64,000 bases of DNA from Natrinema gari JCM 14663. Its GTDB lineage: Archaea; Halobacteriota; Halobacteria; Halobacteriales; Natrialbaceae. Below, piece after piece: positions 52,506 through 61,448 of the stretch. The notes beneath the pieces were generated by a model, which searched no databases, was not told the origin of the DNA, and saw only the letters and a list, made by a program, of their open reading frames with translations. The stretch's first letter is position 1. Each line of letters begins with the position of its first letter. The translations under genes were made by a program, and so were the position numbers. The stretch spans positions 30,882 to 94,881 of the forward strand of contig NZ_AOIJ01000086.1 of assembly GCF_000337175.1 (NCBI RefSeq), in the 5' to 3' direction.

Positions 52506-53651
52506 ATGAATGACGTTTCGAGGCGCGAACTCCTCGCGACTACGGGAGCGGGAACGAGCGGGATCGTGCTTACTGCAGGCTGTCTCGATCAACTGTCCGA
52601 GAACGGTACCGACGGGACCGAGGACACCGACGAATCGAACGCCACGGACGATGAGACCGCGACCGGCATGTCGCCACTCGAGCGCTGGGTTCCCGCATCG
52701 GGCAGCGAGAACCTGCGCTTTCACGTCCGGGACCTCGCTGCGATCCGTCGGTCCGCGGACGATCTCCGCGCGGCCGTCGCCGAGGACGTGCCACGGTTGC
52801 CGACAGGCGACAGTCGCGAGATCGTCGAGAAGGTAGCAGACGACGACTCGGCGGTCGCGTCCGTTTGCAGGTTCGGGTCCGAAGGCGTCGCCGGGAACGT
52901 CGTCGTCACCGGGACATTTGATCCCGGCGCGGTCGACGCCGAACGCGAGTCGTCGATCGGCGAGTTCGCGGTTCTCGAGCGCGACGGCGTCTCGGCCGCC
53001 GTCTCCGCGGAGACGTTCGTCGTGAGCTCTGCCGACAGCGCAGCCCTCGAGACGATCCTGTCGGCGGGCGTCGAGGGAACGGATCGCCGCGTCGACGAGC
53101 ACGACCACTTCGCGCAGTTGCTCGAGCGCGTCGGTGTCGACGAACGCGCGGTTCTGTGGGGCGAATACGAGGGCGACGCGGCGGGGACCGGTAGGGCGTA
53201 TTCGTGGTCGTTCGGGGCCGACACGTCGACTTACAGGGCGGTGGCCGTCTACGCCGACCCTGAGCGGACGGCTGACTTCGAGGCGGGGATGACGGACCAG
53301 TTCGACGACGTGACGGTCACGGTCGACGGCAATGTCGGCGTGGCGACGCGGACCGTTCCGACCGAAGAATACGAATACCGTAATCTGTTCGCCAACTCTG
53401 GACCGGCGGTGAGAGCTGGGGCGTCCATCGAAGTCGATCAGTCGTCGCGGACCGTCACGGTCACGTATACCGCTAGCAGTAACGCCGACCGAATCGAAGT
53501 GCGCGCGGACGGCGAGACACGGGAAACCCTGACCGATGTCGGACAGCAGGCGACGCTCGAGTACGATGCCGGCGCGTCGGGGACCGTTCAGGTCGTCGCC
53601 GTCAGTGGCGACACCGAGACACAAGTAGCCAGGAAGTCGGTCTCGTTTTGA
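52506..53651 (+). CDS. Tat-exported lipoprotein, unknown
   Basis: The 381-residue product starts with a twin-arginine motif (R6-R7-E-L-L) and lipobox 'LTAGC' near residue 26. An acidic Thr/Asp/Glu linker follows ('GTDGTEDTDESNATDDETAT'). The mature part of about 320 residues is beta-rich with three subdomains and a C-terminal Ig-like segment ('SRTVTVTYTASSNADRIEVR'). No enzymatic motif is seen. It is divergent from the PfkB kinase gene. Confidence 0.8.
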   Translation: MNDVSRRELLATTGAGTSGIVLTAGCLDQLSENGTDGTEDTDESNATDDETATGMSPLERWVPASGSENLRFHVRDLAAIRRSADDLRAAVAEDVPRLPTGDSREIVEKVADDDSAVASVCRFGSEGVAGNVVVTGTFDPGAVDAERESSIGEFAVLERDGVSAAVSAETFVVSSADSAALETILSAGVEGTDRRVDEHDHFAQLLERVGVDERAVLWGEYEGDAAGTGRAYSWSFGADTSTYRAVAVYADPERTADFEAGMTDQFDDVTVTVDGNVGVATRTVPTEEYEYRNLFANSGPAVRAGASIEVDQSSRTVTVTYTASSNADRIEVRADGETRETLTDVGQQATLEYDAGASGTVQVVAVSGDTETQVARKSVSF

Positions 53652-53693
53652 TCGTCACCGCTCGAGCGACGGCGCTGCACCGAGTCGGTCGGG

Positions 53694-55163
53694 TTAGAGG
53701 ATGATGCTCTTTTCGCGCATCATCGCGTGGATCGAGGCATCGAGGCCCTCGCGGCCGATCCCCGAGTCCTTGTTGCCGCCGAACGGAACGTCGCCCAGCC
53801 CGTGGCTCGGCGCGCCGTTGATCCGGACCGCGCCGGCGTCGACGCGCTCGGCCAGTCGCATCGCGCGTTTGTAGTCGTTCGTGAAGACCGCCGCGTCGAG
53901 CGCGAGATCGGAGCCGTTCGCGATCTCGAGGGCTTCGGCTTCGTCCTCGAAGGTCGTGATCGCGGCGATGGGGCCGAACTGTTCTTCGTCGACGATGCGG
54001 GCGTTGCGGGGGACGTTCGCGAGCAGCGTCGGCTCGAAGAACTGATCGGCGAGTTCGTCCGGAACACCGTCGGGGGCGCGTCGTTCGCCGCCGCGGACGA
54101 TCTCCGCGCCCTTCTCGACGGCGTCTTCGACGAGCGTCTCGACCCAGTCGGCCTGCTCTTCGCTGATCAGCGGGCCGAGGGCGGTGTCGTCCGCGAAGAG
54201 GTCCCCGACCTGCCAGGCATCCATCTGTCCGTCGATCAGGTCGACGAGGTCGTCGTGAATCGATTCGTGGGCGAGCACGCGCGAAATCGCCGAGCAGCGC
54301 TGCCCGGCGTACTTGAACGACCCCTTCGCGCAGTTAGCCGCGACATCGGTGAGGTCGGCGTCGTCGAAGACGATCGCCGGGGCGTTGCCGCCGAGTTCCA
54401 TGTGCAGGTTGACCATCCCGCTCTCCCGGGCAACGTGTTTGCCCGCGCCCGAGGAGCCGGTCATCGCGATCGCGTTGACGCGGTCGTCGCCCGAAAGGAC
54501 GTCGCCGATCTCGCTGGCGTCGCCGGGGACGAAGTTGAACGCGCCGTCCGGAATGCCGTCGACGTCGGCGATGACGTCGGCGAGGATCGCCGCCGAGATG
54601 GGAGTCTTGCTGGCGGGCTTGAGCAGGACGCTGTTCCCGGCCGCGAGCGCGGGTGCGACTTGCAGCGCCGTCGTCGCTAGCGGATAGTTGTACGGCGTGA
54701 TACACAGCACCGCGCCGATCGGTTCGTGTTTGACGATCGCCTGCCAGCCCTCGTGGCCGTCGGTCGAGCCCTCGCGGTACTCGCCTTTGCTGACGATTGT
54801 GCGGGCTTCCTCGGCTGCTCGATCGAAGCGTTCGGCGGCCTGGCCGACCTCGCCGCGAGCCGAGGAGATCGGTTTGCCGGCTTCCCGGACGATGACCTCG
54901 GCGATCTCTTCTTCGCGTTCGCGGAGTCGATCGGCGATCGTCTCACACCACTCGGCCCGCTCGACGACGGTCGTCTGGCGTAATTCGGGTTTGATCTCGT
55001 GGGCGGCAGCCAGTGCAGTGCGGGCCTCCGTCGGCCCTGCGGCGGCGACGTGTGCGAACGTCCCCCCCTCGGCGAGGTCAGAGACCGACAACTCGCCTTC
55101 GGTCTCGAGCCACTCGCCGTCGACGTAGATCCGCTCCCGCCGCTGTGCGATTCTCGTTGCCAT
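53694..55163 (-). CDS. Aldehyde dehydrogenase (GapN/lactaldehyde dehydrogenase-like)
   Basis: A 489-residue NAD(P)-dependent aldehyde dehydrogenase. The catalytic Cys is in 'YAGQRCSAISRV' and the general base Glu in 'NLHMELGGNAPAIVFDD'; 'FGGNKDSGIGREGL' closes the family pattern. These resemble the GapN/ALDH11 group, which oxidises glyceraldehyde-3-phosphate without phosphorylation or lactaldehyde. ATG 55163 is used. The substrate cannot be fixed without structure modelling. Confidence 0.9.
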   Translation of the reverse strand: MATRIAQRRERIYVDGEWLETEGELSVSDLAEGGTFAHVAAAGPTEARTALAAAHEIKPELRQTTVVERAEWCETIADRLREREEEIAEVIVREAGKPISSARGEVGQAAERFDRAAEEARTIVSKGEYREGSTDGHEGWQAIVKHEPIGAVLCITPYNYPLATTALQVAPALAAGNSVLLKPASKTPISAAILADVIADVDGIPDGAFNFVPGDASEIGDVLSGDDRVNAIAMTGSSGAGKHVARESGMVNLHMELGGNAPAIVFDDADLTDVAANCAKGSFKYAGQRCSAISRVLAHESIHDDLVDLIDGQMDAWQVGDLFADDTALGPLISEEQADWVETLVEDAVEKGAEIVRGGERRAPDGVPDELADQFFEPTLLANVPRNARIVDEEQFGPIAAITTFEDEAEALEIANGSDLALDAAVFTNDYKRAMRLAERVDAGAVRINGAPSHGLGDVPFGGNKDSGIGREGLDASIHAMMREKSIIL

Positions 55164-55297
55164 ACTAGTCCCTTGGGTCCCCTCATTGAAAATGTTTACT
55201 CAGGCTCGAAAAAACAAAGAGAATAGTGACGGTGTCGTCCGACAACACGTTCTCTGTGGTTGATACCCAAAATGATGGACGAATAGCAGAACTATTC

Positions 55298-55313
55298 TTT
55301 AGGCATACCAAAG
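55298..55313 (+). promoter_or_regulatory. Possible imperfect iron box upstream of dpsA
   Basis: TTTAGGCATACCAAAG lies 56-71 nt before the dpsA start and keeps the left half (TTTAGGC) of the perfect palindrome at 33377 but has a weak right half. It is flanked by TTC and AAAGAA, giving extra symmetry. A role in iron control is plausible because Dps genes are often regulated this way. Confidence 0.35.
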
Positions 55314-55368
55314 AAAAGTTCTCGCATGGGAAGGTTTTAAGTGGAATGCGCGCGTATCGATGGATAGG

Positions 55369-55914
55369 ATGAGCACCCAACAGACCGTCCGCCAATCGGC
55401 AGACAGCGTCGAGGAGAACGCGCTTCGCCTCGAGCAGGACAAGGCCGAGCAGATCGTCGACGCGCTGAACACGGAACTGGCCAACTCGTACGTCCTCTAC
55501 CACCAGCTGAAGAAACACCACTGGGTCGTCGAGGGTGCGGAGTTCCTGCCCCTCCACGAGTTCCTGGAAGAGGCGTACGAACACGTCGAGGAAGGCGCTG
55601 ACGAAATCGCCGAGCGCGCCCAGGCGCTCGGCGGCGTCCCGGTCTCCGGGCCGTCGAACCAGGAAGAGCGCGCGACCGTCGAGTTCGAGGGCGAAGACGT
55701 CTACGACGTCCGCACGATGTTCGAAAACGACCTCGAGATCTACGGCGACATCATCGAGTCGATGCGCGACAGCATCGAACTCGCGGAGAACCTCGGCGAC
55801 CACGCGACCGCCGAGATCCTGCGCGATATCCTCGTCGAACTCGAGGAGGACGGCCACCACTTCGAGCACTACCTCGAGGACGACACCCTGGTGCTCGAGG
55901 AAGCGACTCACTGA
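55369..55914 (+). CDS. dpsA: DpsA ferritin-like DNA protection protein
   Basis: A 181-residue haloarchaeal DpsA: 'ALNTELANSYVLYHQLKKHH' (ferroxidase histidines and helix A), 'FLPLHEFLEEAYEHVEEGAD' and 'EIAERAQALGGVPVSGPS' are diagnostic. It stores iron and protects DNA from hydroxyl radicals. MSTQQTV at 55369 matches the family start; an ATG nine bases upstream is possible. A TATA-like GTTTTAAG lies about 30 nt before the ATG. A T6 tract after the gene (55971-55976) is a likely terminator. Confidence 0.96.
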   Translation: MSTQQTVRQSADSVEENALRLEQDKAEQIVDALNTELANSYVLYHQLKKHHWVVEGAEFLPLHEFLEEAYEHVEEGADEIAERAQALGGVPVSGPSNQEERATVEFEGEDVYDVRTMFENDLEIYGDIIESMRDSIELAENLGDHATAEILRDILVELEEDGHHFEHYLEDDTLVLEEATH

Positions 55915-55970
55915 GCACGTCGGCGAGCGGGTCCAAAACGGGCCCGTCGACGATCCAAGACGGCAGACAG

Positions 55971-55976
55971 TTTTTT
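55971..55976 (+). terminator. T-tract terminator after dpsA
   Basis: Six thymines on the coding strand 57 nt after the dpsA stop, in otherwise GC-rich DNA. Archaeal termination commonly uses such tracts. Weak evidence alone. Confidence 0.35.
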
Positions 55977-56049
55977 GCCGAGCACGCGCGACGGCGTCGT
56001 TCGTGGTCGGAACCGATCGTGCACTCGCGGCCTACGAGTCCCGACGTAG

Positions 56050-56217
56050 TTACCGCTCGAGGTCGACGGTGTGATCGGTCGCGATCCACCCGTCGCTGTT
56101 GTTTCGTTCAGTAAAGACGGTCTTTCCGGGGCGGGTCTCGTGACTGCTTACGACCGCCGTCGGCTCCTCGAGTTCCTCGTCGAGTTCGGGCTCTTCCCTA
56201 CGGGCGGGTACGTCCAT
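56050..56217 (-). CDS. 55-residue acidic protein behind tandem iron boxes (DUF7331-like)
   Basis: A frame from ATG 56217 to TAA 56050 encodes a small protein with an acidic front ('EEPELDEELEEP') and the motif 'GKTVFTERNNSDGWIATD', characteristic of small haloarchaeal proteins of the DUF7331 type. Two iron-box-like palindromes sit directly before it (56227-56240 and 56253-56266), so it should be strongly iron-regulated. It has no cysteines and is cytoplasmic. The function is unknown; a regulator or RNA/protein-binding micro-factor in iron starvation is possible. Confidence 0.7.
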   Translation of the reverse strand: MDVPARREEPELDEELEEPTAVVSSHETRPGKTVFTERNNSDGWIATDHTVDLER

Positions 56218-56226
56218 CAGGTGGAG

Positions 56227-56240
56227 TTAGGCGAGCCTAA
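56227..56240 (-). promoter_or_regulatory. Iron box 1 before the 55-residue gene
   Basis: TTAGGCGAGCCTAA shows inverted symmetry with TTAGGC/GCCTAA arms and matches the DtxR/SirR/Idr-type operator; the same arms occur at 33377-33392. It ends 9 nt before the ATG, covering the transcription start. Confidence 0.75.
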
Positions 56241-56252
56241 TTCTAAAAAGGT

Positions 56253-56266
56253 TTTGGTCGACCTAA
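56253..56266 (-). promoter_or_regulatory. Iron box 2 before the 55-residue gene
   Basis: TTTGGTCGACCTAA contains a palindromic core GGTCGACC and one TTAGG-type half (minus strand). Its centre is 26 bp from that of iron box 1, which places the two sites on the same helix face for cooperative binding. The match is weaker than box 1. Confidence 0.5.
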
Positions 56267-56455
56267 GACTCCGCGAGGCGGAGATACCACTGGCCGGACA
56301 AATGCTGTTGGCGTCCCTCGATTTCCCGTGGTCGCGATCGTTTACGGAGCCGACCGCTGCGCCGTCCGGTTTGCCACCTTTCGCCGTCCCGGCGTGCGAG
56401 AGCGGCCCATACGAATATAGCATCTTTTTTCGGGGCTCAGTGACATCGTTCCAGT

Positions 56456-56779
56456 ATGAGTTCACACGAGAACCGGTCACAGGGGGCACTAGGCCGACAC
56501 GGTCGGAGCCTGATCGCGTCCCTGTTCGGTGTCGAGCGGGGCCACGTCGAATCCCTCAGCTGGTCGCTCGGTAACCGCGTGACCGCCGACGCGGACGCGA
56601 ATCAGCTCTTCCGATTCGCCCATCAGCGGTCCGCCCGCTCGGTGACTGCCTTCGAGGTAACCGACTACACCTGCGTCCTCCGGCTTCGCACGCCGGTCGG
56701 CCGCGAGAAGTTCTACGGGATCGCGAACGCCGATATCGAGGCCCGGCCGGTTCCGGACGACTGGGTCAGAACGAACTGA
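56456..56779 (+). CDS. Hypothetical haloarchaeal protein (107 residues)
   Basis: A soluble 107-residue protein ('RHGRSLIASLFGVERGHVES', 'FEVTDYTCVLRLRTPVGREK') with one cysteine and no membrane segment. An AATATAGC element about 40 nt upstream (56413-56421) is a possible TATA box. It is followed 57 nt later by the macrodomain gene on the same strand; a functional link is possible but not shown. Confidence 0.65.
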   Translation: MSSHENRSQGALGRHGRSLIASLFGVERGHVESLSWSLGNRVTADADANQLFRFAHQRSARSVTAFEVTDYTCVLRLRTPVGREKFYGIANADIEARPVPDDWVRTN

Positions 56780-56835
56780 GCCGACGACATCAGCCGCCGG
56801 ACAGCTTCATTGGCCTCGATCGGGAAGCGGCGCAT

Positions 56836-57369
56836 ATGGAGTACGACATCGTTCAGGGCGACATTGCTGCACAGTCCGCCGACGCGCTCGTCAACGCGGC
56901 CAATACCAGCCTTCGGATGGGGGCCGGCGTCGCCGGCGCGCTCCGCCGCGGTGCGGGCGAGGGGATCGCCGCGGAGGCGATGGCAACGGGGCCGATCGAC
57001 CTCGGGGCGGTCGCGGTCACCGACGCCTACGATCTCGAGGCCGACCACGTCATCCACGCCGCAGCGATGCCCCATGCCGGCGAGGCGACGGCGGACAGCA
57101 TTCGAGACGCGACGCGACACATGCTCGAGCGGGCGGACGAACTCGGTTGCGAGTCGCTCGTCCTCCCGGCGCTTGGCTGTGGGATCGCCGGCTTCGACCT
57201 CGCGGCGGGGGCCGAGATCATCGGCGCGGAACTCGAGCGGTACGAGCCCGAGACGCTCTCAACCGTCCAGTTGATCGCCTACAGCGACGAGGAGTACGAT
57301 GTCCTTCGAGCGGCGGCCGGGAACGCCGAGGAGGCGACGCTATCCGAGGAGCGCAATCCGGATCGGTGA
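56836..57369 (+). CDS. Macrodomain protein (ADP-ribose/O-acetyl-ADP-ribose hydrolase-like)
   Basis: The 177-residue product is a single macrodomain: 'MEYDIVQGDIAAQSADALVN', 'AANTSLRMGAGVAGALRR' and 'HVIHAAAMPHAGEATADSIR', then 'LVLPALGCGIAGFDL'. These line the ADP-ribose pocket in the MacroD/YmdB group. It probably removes ADP-ribose from proteins or nucleic acids or deacetylates O-acetyl-ADP-ribose. No ADP-ribosyltransferase gene is nearby. Confidence 0.93.
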   Translation: MEYDIVQGDIAAQSADALVNAANTSLRMGAGVAGALRRGAGEGIAAEAMATGPIDLGAVAVTDAYDLEADHVIHAAAMPHAGEATADSIRDATRHMLERADELGCESLVLPALGCGIAGFDLAAGAEIIGAELERYEPETLSTVQLIAYSDEEYDVLRAAAGNAEEATLSEERNPDR

Positions 57370-57414
57370 ACGGAACCGACGGCACGAGCGGTCGACCGAC
57401 AGCGAGCGGTCGCC

Positions 57415-57546
57415 TCAGACGACGAGTTCCCACGTGTGACCACAGCGGCCGCACTCGAACGTTCGGTTGATCTCCGGGCCCAGCAGTTCCCCGTCGACCT
57501 CGGTTCCGGTGTCCCCCTTGCAGTTCGGACAGCGTCTCCCTTTCAT
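57415..57546 (-). CDS. 43-residue zinc-ribbon microprotein
   Basis: A frame from ATG 57546 gives 43 residues with 'CPNCKGD' and 'CGRCGHTWELVV', two CxxC knuckles in the pattern of TFIIS-like or rubredoxin-like zinc ribbons. Longer in-frame starts add a Gly/Ser leader without conservation value. It is a typical haloarchaeal small zinc finger, convergent with the macrodomain gene. Confidence 0.75.
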   Translation of the reverse strand: MKGRRCPNCKGDTGTEVDGELLGPEINRTFECGRCGHTWELVV

Positions 57547-57812
57547 GCTCGAGCCGTGGCTGCTACCGGGAGTTCCCGATGCGAACCCCCCACCGCTACC
57601 GGATGCTGTGCTCCAGGTTCGCATGTTGTTCTCGTTTCGTCACACGATCGCTGCAACTGCACCTCGGTGTCCACCTGCTCGCACGACGGCGTTGCGATGG
57701 CTGACCGATCGGTTCAGTAGCGACTCTCTGTCGGTCCAATCCGACCGGACCGACGGTCTCGGTCGCCGTGCGGTCGGCTCCGTCTCGAGAAAGCACGGAG
57801 CATCGCTCGGGG

Positions 57813-58808
57813 TCAGGACAGCGAGAGCCCGCGGATCTCGACCGTCTCGCCCGCCGTGACGTGTCCGATGACCTGCCCGTCGGTCGCCGCGGCCAACTCC
57901 TCGGCACGGTCCTCGGGCAGCGCGACGACGAACCCAGTCCCCATGTTGAACGTCCGGTGCATCTCCGCGTCGGTCACGCTCCCCTCCGCCTGGACGAACT
58001 CGAAGATCGGCTGGGCCGGCAGCGGGTCATCGATGACGTACTCGTGATCGCCCATCCGCAGCAGGTTCGTCCATCCGCCGCCCGTGACGTGAGCCGCCGC
58101 GTGGACCTCGTGGTCGCGCAGCGACTCGAGCAGGGCCGTGTAGATCCGGGTCGGTCGCAGCAGTTCCTCGCCGATCGTTTTCTCCGGGTCCAGCGGGAAC
58201 TCGTCCGTATAGTCGTGGTTCCGCGTCACCGCCTCGCGAGCGAGGGTCAACCCGTTCGAGTGGATCCCGTTCGATGGGAACCCGACGAGCGCGTCGCCGA
58301 CCCGCGCGTCGCCGTCGAAAATGTCGTCTTTTTCGGCGAGTCCGACACAGGTGCCCGCAAGGTCGAACCCCTTCACGACCTCGGGCATGACCGCCGTCTC
58401 GCCGCCGAGCATGGTGAGATCGGCCTGCTCGAGTCCCACCGCGAGCCCCTCCCCGATCTGGTTGGTCAGCTCCTCGTCGGGGTCGTCGATCGCGAGGTAA
58501 TCGACGAAGGCGACGGGTTCGACGCCCGCCGCGACGAGATCGTTGACGTTCATCGCGATGCAGTCGATCCCGATCGTCGAGAAGTCCCCGGTCGCTTCGG
58601 CGACCAGCAGTTTCGTCCCGACGCCGTCGGTCGCCAGCGCGAGATACCGGTCGCCGATGTCGAGCAGCCCCGCGTACTCGGTCCGCAGATCGCTGCCGAA
58701 CGCCTCGAGCAGCGCTGCCGTCGCGTCCTCGCTGGCGTCGATATCGACGCCGGTCTCGGCGTAGGTGAGTCCCTCCGCGTTGCCTCTCTCGTCGTCCGTG
58801 TCGGTCAT
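57813..58808 (-). CDS. purM: Phosphoribosylformylglycinamidine cyclo-ligase
   Basis: The 331-residue AIR synthetase: 'YAETGVDIDASEDATAAL', 'LATDGVGTKLLVAEATGD', 'GIDCIAMNVNDLVAAGVEP', 'LLGGETAVMP'-type 'LTMLGGETAVMPEVVKGFD' and 'VGFPSNGIHSNGLTLAR' are the family marks. It closes the imidazole ring in purine biosynthesis using ATP. ATG 58808 (MTDTDDERG) gives the normal length. Confidence 0.97.
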   Translation of the reverse strand: MTDTDDERGNAEGLTYAETGVDIDASEDATAALLEAFGSDLRTEYAGLLDIGDRYLALATDGVGTKLLVAEATGDFSTIGIDCIAMNVNDLVAAGVEPVAFVDYLAIDDPDEELTNQIGEGLAVGLEQADLTMLGGETAVMPEVVKGFDLAGTCVGLAEKDDIFDGDARVGDALVGFPSNGIHSNGLTLAREAVTRNHDYTDEFPLDPEKTIGEELLRPTRIYTALLESLRDHEVHAAAHVTGGGWTNLLRMGDHEYVIDDPLPAQPIFEFVQAEGSVTDAEMHRTFNMGTGFVVALPEDRAEELAAATDGQVIGHVTAGETVEIRGLSLS

Positions 58809-58896
58809 ACTCGAAGCACCTCCCGGCGCGAGCAAAAGGTCACCGGTCCGTCCGGGACGCCCGCGGGACCGAAATGAGCGACCGCAGCGGCCGGCG

Positions 58897-59529
58897 TTAC
58901 CTGAACGGGCCGACGAACACGATCACGTACGCCGCGAGCAGCACCGTCGGGACGAAGACGATGGCGAAGACCCCCTTGTGCCACTCGAGGACGGACTTCC
59001 CGTCCAGCGGGCCGAAGGGGATCATGTTGAACGCGGCCAGAACGAGGTTGATCCAGATCCCCATCTGGCCGATCGTCCCGAACGGCTCGGGGACGATCAC
59101 CAACGGGAGGAACAGCAGCGCTAACAGGAGGTTCGTCACCGGGCCCGCGAGCGCGATCAGGCCGTTCTCGCGTTGGGTTACCCGCCCGCGGTGGTAGACG
59201 GCTCCGGGTGCGGCAAAGAGGAAGCCGACGAGCGCCATCATAATCGCCAAGAAGAGCATTTGATAGTCGGCCCGGAACTCGGCGATCTGGCCGTGTTCGA
59301 TCGCGACCACCTTGTGTGCGATTTCGTGGAGGAGGAAGCCGACGCCGACGGTGACGAAACTCAGCCCGACCATCGTCAGAAAGTTGCTGACGCTGTCGCC
59401 GCGATGGACTGGCACGATCAACAGTGCGAATGCAATGCTGAGCGTGATCCAAGCAATGGCGAGATCTCGGATCTCGGTGTTGCTGAATGTCAGTTTCCGA
59501 TTAGAGTTTCGGTCCACGCGGTAGCTCAT
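58897..59529 (-). CDS. Site-2-protease-family (M50) membrane metalloprotease
   Basis: A 210-residue membrane protein with HEIAH at residues 68-72 inside a hydrophobic segment and the second M50 motif 'NMIPFGPLDG' near residue 168, which supplies the Asp ligand. About six hydrophobic segments are present. It would cut membrane-embedded substrates. Its start overlaps the stop of the TraB-family gene by 4 nt, so it is translated with that gene. Confidence 0.92.
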   Translation of the reverse strand: MSYRVDRNSNRKLTFSNTEIRDLAIAWITLSIAFALLIVPVHRGDSVSNFLTMVGLSFVTVGVGFLLHEIAHKVVAIEHGQIAEFRADYQMLFLAIMMALVGFLFAAPGAVYHRGRVTQRENGLIALAGPVTNLLLALLFLPLVIVPEPFGTIGQMGIWINLVLAAFNMIPFGPLDGKSVLEWHKGVFAIVFVPTVLLAAYVIVFVGPFR

Positions 59530-61295
59530 AGCAGCCCCCAGAGTAGCTCGAGGCTATTTCGTGCACCCTCCAGTAACTGCCCCATGAGTGCGTCGACACC
59601 GCCGATATCGGGTGCTAGAAACTTCAACACGACGAAGGGAAACAACCCCGTCGCGATCATGCTTCCGATGTTCGTCAGCGCAACGATCATGATGAGTCGG
59701 AACAGTGGAACGCTGAACATGTCCTCGACGGCCTCACCCAGCGGCCGCTCGGTGTCGCCGACGATTTCGTTCAGCGTCTGAATGTCTCGGACGTTGACCG
59801 GCCGATGTCTGAGTTCGACGTAGCCAGCGAACCACCCCGGCGCGAGCAGCGGATTGATACTCGTCAGCCAGGCGACCGCGCCACCGACGCCCGCGCTGGT
59901 CCAGCGCGCGCCGGCCAGCCGCGCCAGCGTGAACGCGAAGATCCCGTTGAACAGGAACCAGGCCGCGAACAGCTTCAGCAGGAACACGTTCCTGGCTCCC
60001 GCCATGATCAGCAGGAAGAAGAATCCGAAGAACCCGACCATCACCAGATAACCGACGATCTTCAGCGGCGAGAACCGGCGACTCGAGGCGGTTCCGGAGA
60101 GCGACTCGAGCGTCGGGATCTCCTCGGGCTGTTGCAAGTGGCGTTCGATCCCGGCTTTGTGGCCGGCACCGACGACGGCGAGCACGTCGTACCCCTGTTC
60201 ACGGAGTTCGTGGAGGTTGTGCGCGATGTACGCGTCCCGTTCGTCGATCAGGGCGTTCGCACCGCCCGGGCTGAACTGGCGGAACTCCTCCATCATCGCG
60301 TCGACGACGTTGCCGTCGGTCATCTCCTCGATGTCGACCTCCTCGATCTCCTCGACGTCACCACCGAGCCCATCGAGTGCGAATCCAAGGACGGCACCGA
60401 GCGTAACACCGACGCCGAGGCCGGCCAGCGTTCCGGCCGTGCCCCGCACCGCATAGACGCCGGCGCTTTCGACGGTTGCAGCCGAGAACGGCCCGACGAA
60501 GGTTCCGGTTGCGATCAGCGTGAGACAGCCACCGATACCGAGTGCAATCCCCGCGAGGATCCGCGTCGAAAACCCGGAGAGATAGCCGCCGGTGTATCGG
60601 CCGGCGGACTCGAGGGAGGGGAAAAAGAGGAGGCCGACGAACGCGCCGCCGAGCGTACCGAGTGCGCCGCCGCCGATATACTGGAGGATCGTAGGATCGG
60701 TGAGCCCGACTAACAGGAGGTCGCCGACGCCGAGCAGCGGGGCGAGAAAGGCGGCGACGAGAAAGCCGAGCAACGTGCCGGTGACGGCACCCACGGTGAG
60801 CCCGAGCGTGCGGGGGTCGGTGATTCCGAGCGCGAGCCCGCCGACCATCTTCAGTTTCTCCAGGAACGATAGTCGGCTCCAGAATCGCTGGATCGTTACC
60901 TGAATGTCCCGATCGACCAGGGCAACGCCGCTGCCGTTCGTTTCGGCGGCCTCGATGGCGGCCCGCATGTCGGCACCGGGTTCGATGTCGAACTGATCGC
61001 CGAGCCGCGACTGGACGTACGATAGCATCCAGTAGGCCAGAAACTGGAAGACGGTGTTGCCGGAGAGGAGATCCCCCGCTTCGATGTCGTCCGGCGTCCC
61101 GCCCTGCATCTGGCGGTAACGCCCTTCGTCGAGTTCGACCGCAACGACGTCCGGGTCCTCTCGGGCGACCGTCTCGCGGACCTCGTCGACACTCGCCTGC
61201 GAGACGTGTGCCGTGCCGAGGACCTCGACGGAGCCGCCGTCGCCGTCGGGTGGTGCTGGCGGCTCCGGCACGTCGGCCTCGCCTGCATCGCTCAT
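59526..61295 (-). CDS. TraB/PrgY-family membrane protein
   Basis: The 589-residue product has an N-terminal TraB domain ('EVLGTAHVSQASVDEVRE', 'VAVELDEGRYRQM' and, after the first helix bundle, 'AVVGAGHKAGIERHL'), the GTAHVS, ELD and GAGH signatures of the family. The rest consists of repeated membrane helices interrupted by an acidic loop. TraB-like proteins are proposed peptide-binding or proteolytic factors; PrgY limits pheromone signals in enterococci. ATG 61295 (MSDAGEADV) is chosen. It overlaps the M50 protease gene, a link that suggests joint membrane proteolysis. Confidence 0.9.
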   Translation of the reverse strand: MSDAGEADVPEPPAPPDGDGGSVEVLGTAHVSQASVDEVRETVAREDPDVVAVELDEGRYRQMQGGTPDDIEAGDLLSGNTVFQFLAYWMLSYVQSRLGDQFDIEPGADMRAAIEAAETNGSGVALVDRDIQVTIQRFWSRLSFLEKLKMVGGLALGITDPRTLGLTVGAVTGTLLGFLVAAFLAPLLGVGDLLLVGLTDPTILQYIGGGALGTLGGAFVGLLFFPSLESAGRYTGGYLSGFSTRILAGIALGIGGCLTLIATGTFVGPFSAATVESAGVYAVRGTAGTLAGLGVGVTLGAVLGFALDGLGGDVEEIEEVDIEEMTDGNVVDAMMEEFRQFSPGGANALIDERDAYIAHNLHELREQGYDVLAVVGAGHKAGIERHLQQPEEIPTLESLSGTASSRRFSPLKIVGYLVMVGFFGFFFLLIMAGARNVFLLKLFAAWFLFNGIFAFTLARLAGARWTSAGVGGAVAWLTSINPLLAPGWFAGYVELRHRPVNVRDIQTLNEIVGDTERPLGEAVEDMFSVPLFRLIMIVALTNIGSMIATGLFPFVVLKFLAPDIGGVDALMGQLLEGARNSLELLWGLL

Positions 61296-61448
61296 TATAC
61301 CCCCCAACTCGGCGGCGACTTTTACCAGTATCGGACCGGGAAGGAATGTCAAATACCGAGACAGTATCGCCGTCGAGCCAGCGGGGCCGTCAGTCGACGC
61401 CGACCGGTGAAAGCAAGACTGATTGGTGCCGTCGGGTAAGACGGGTCA

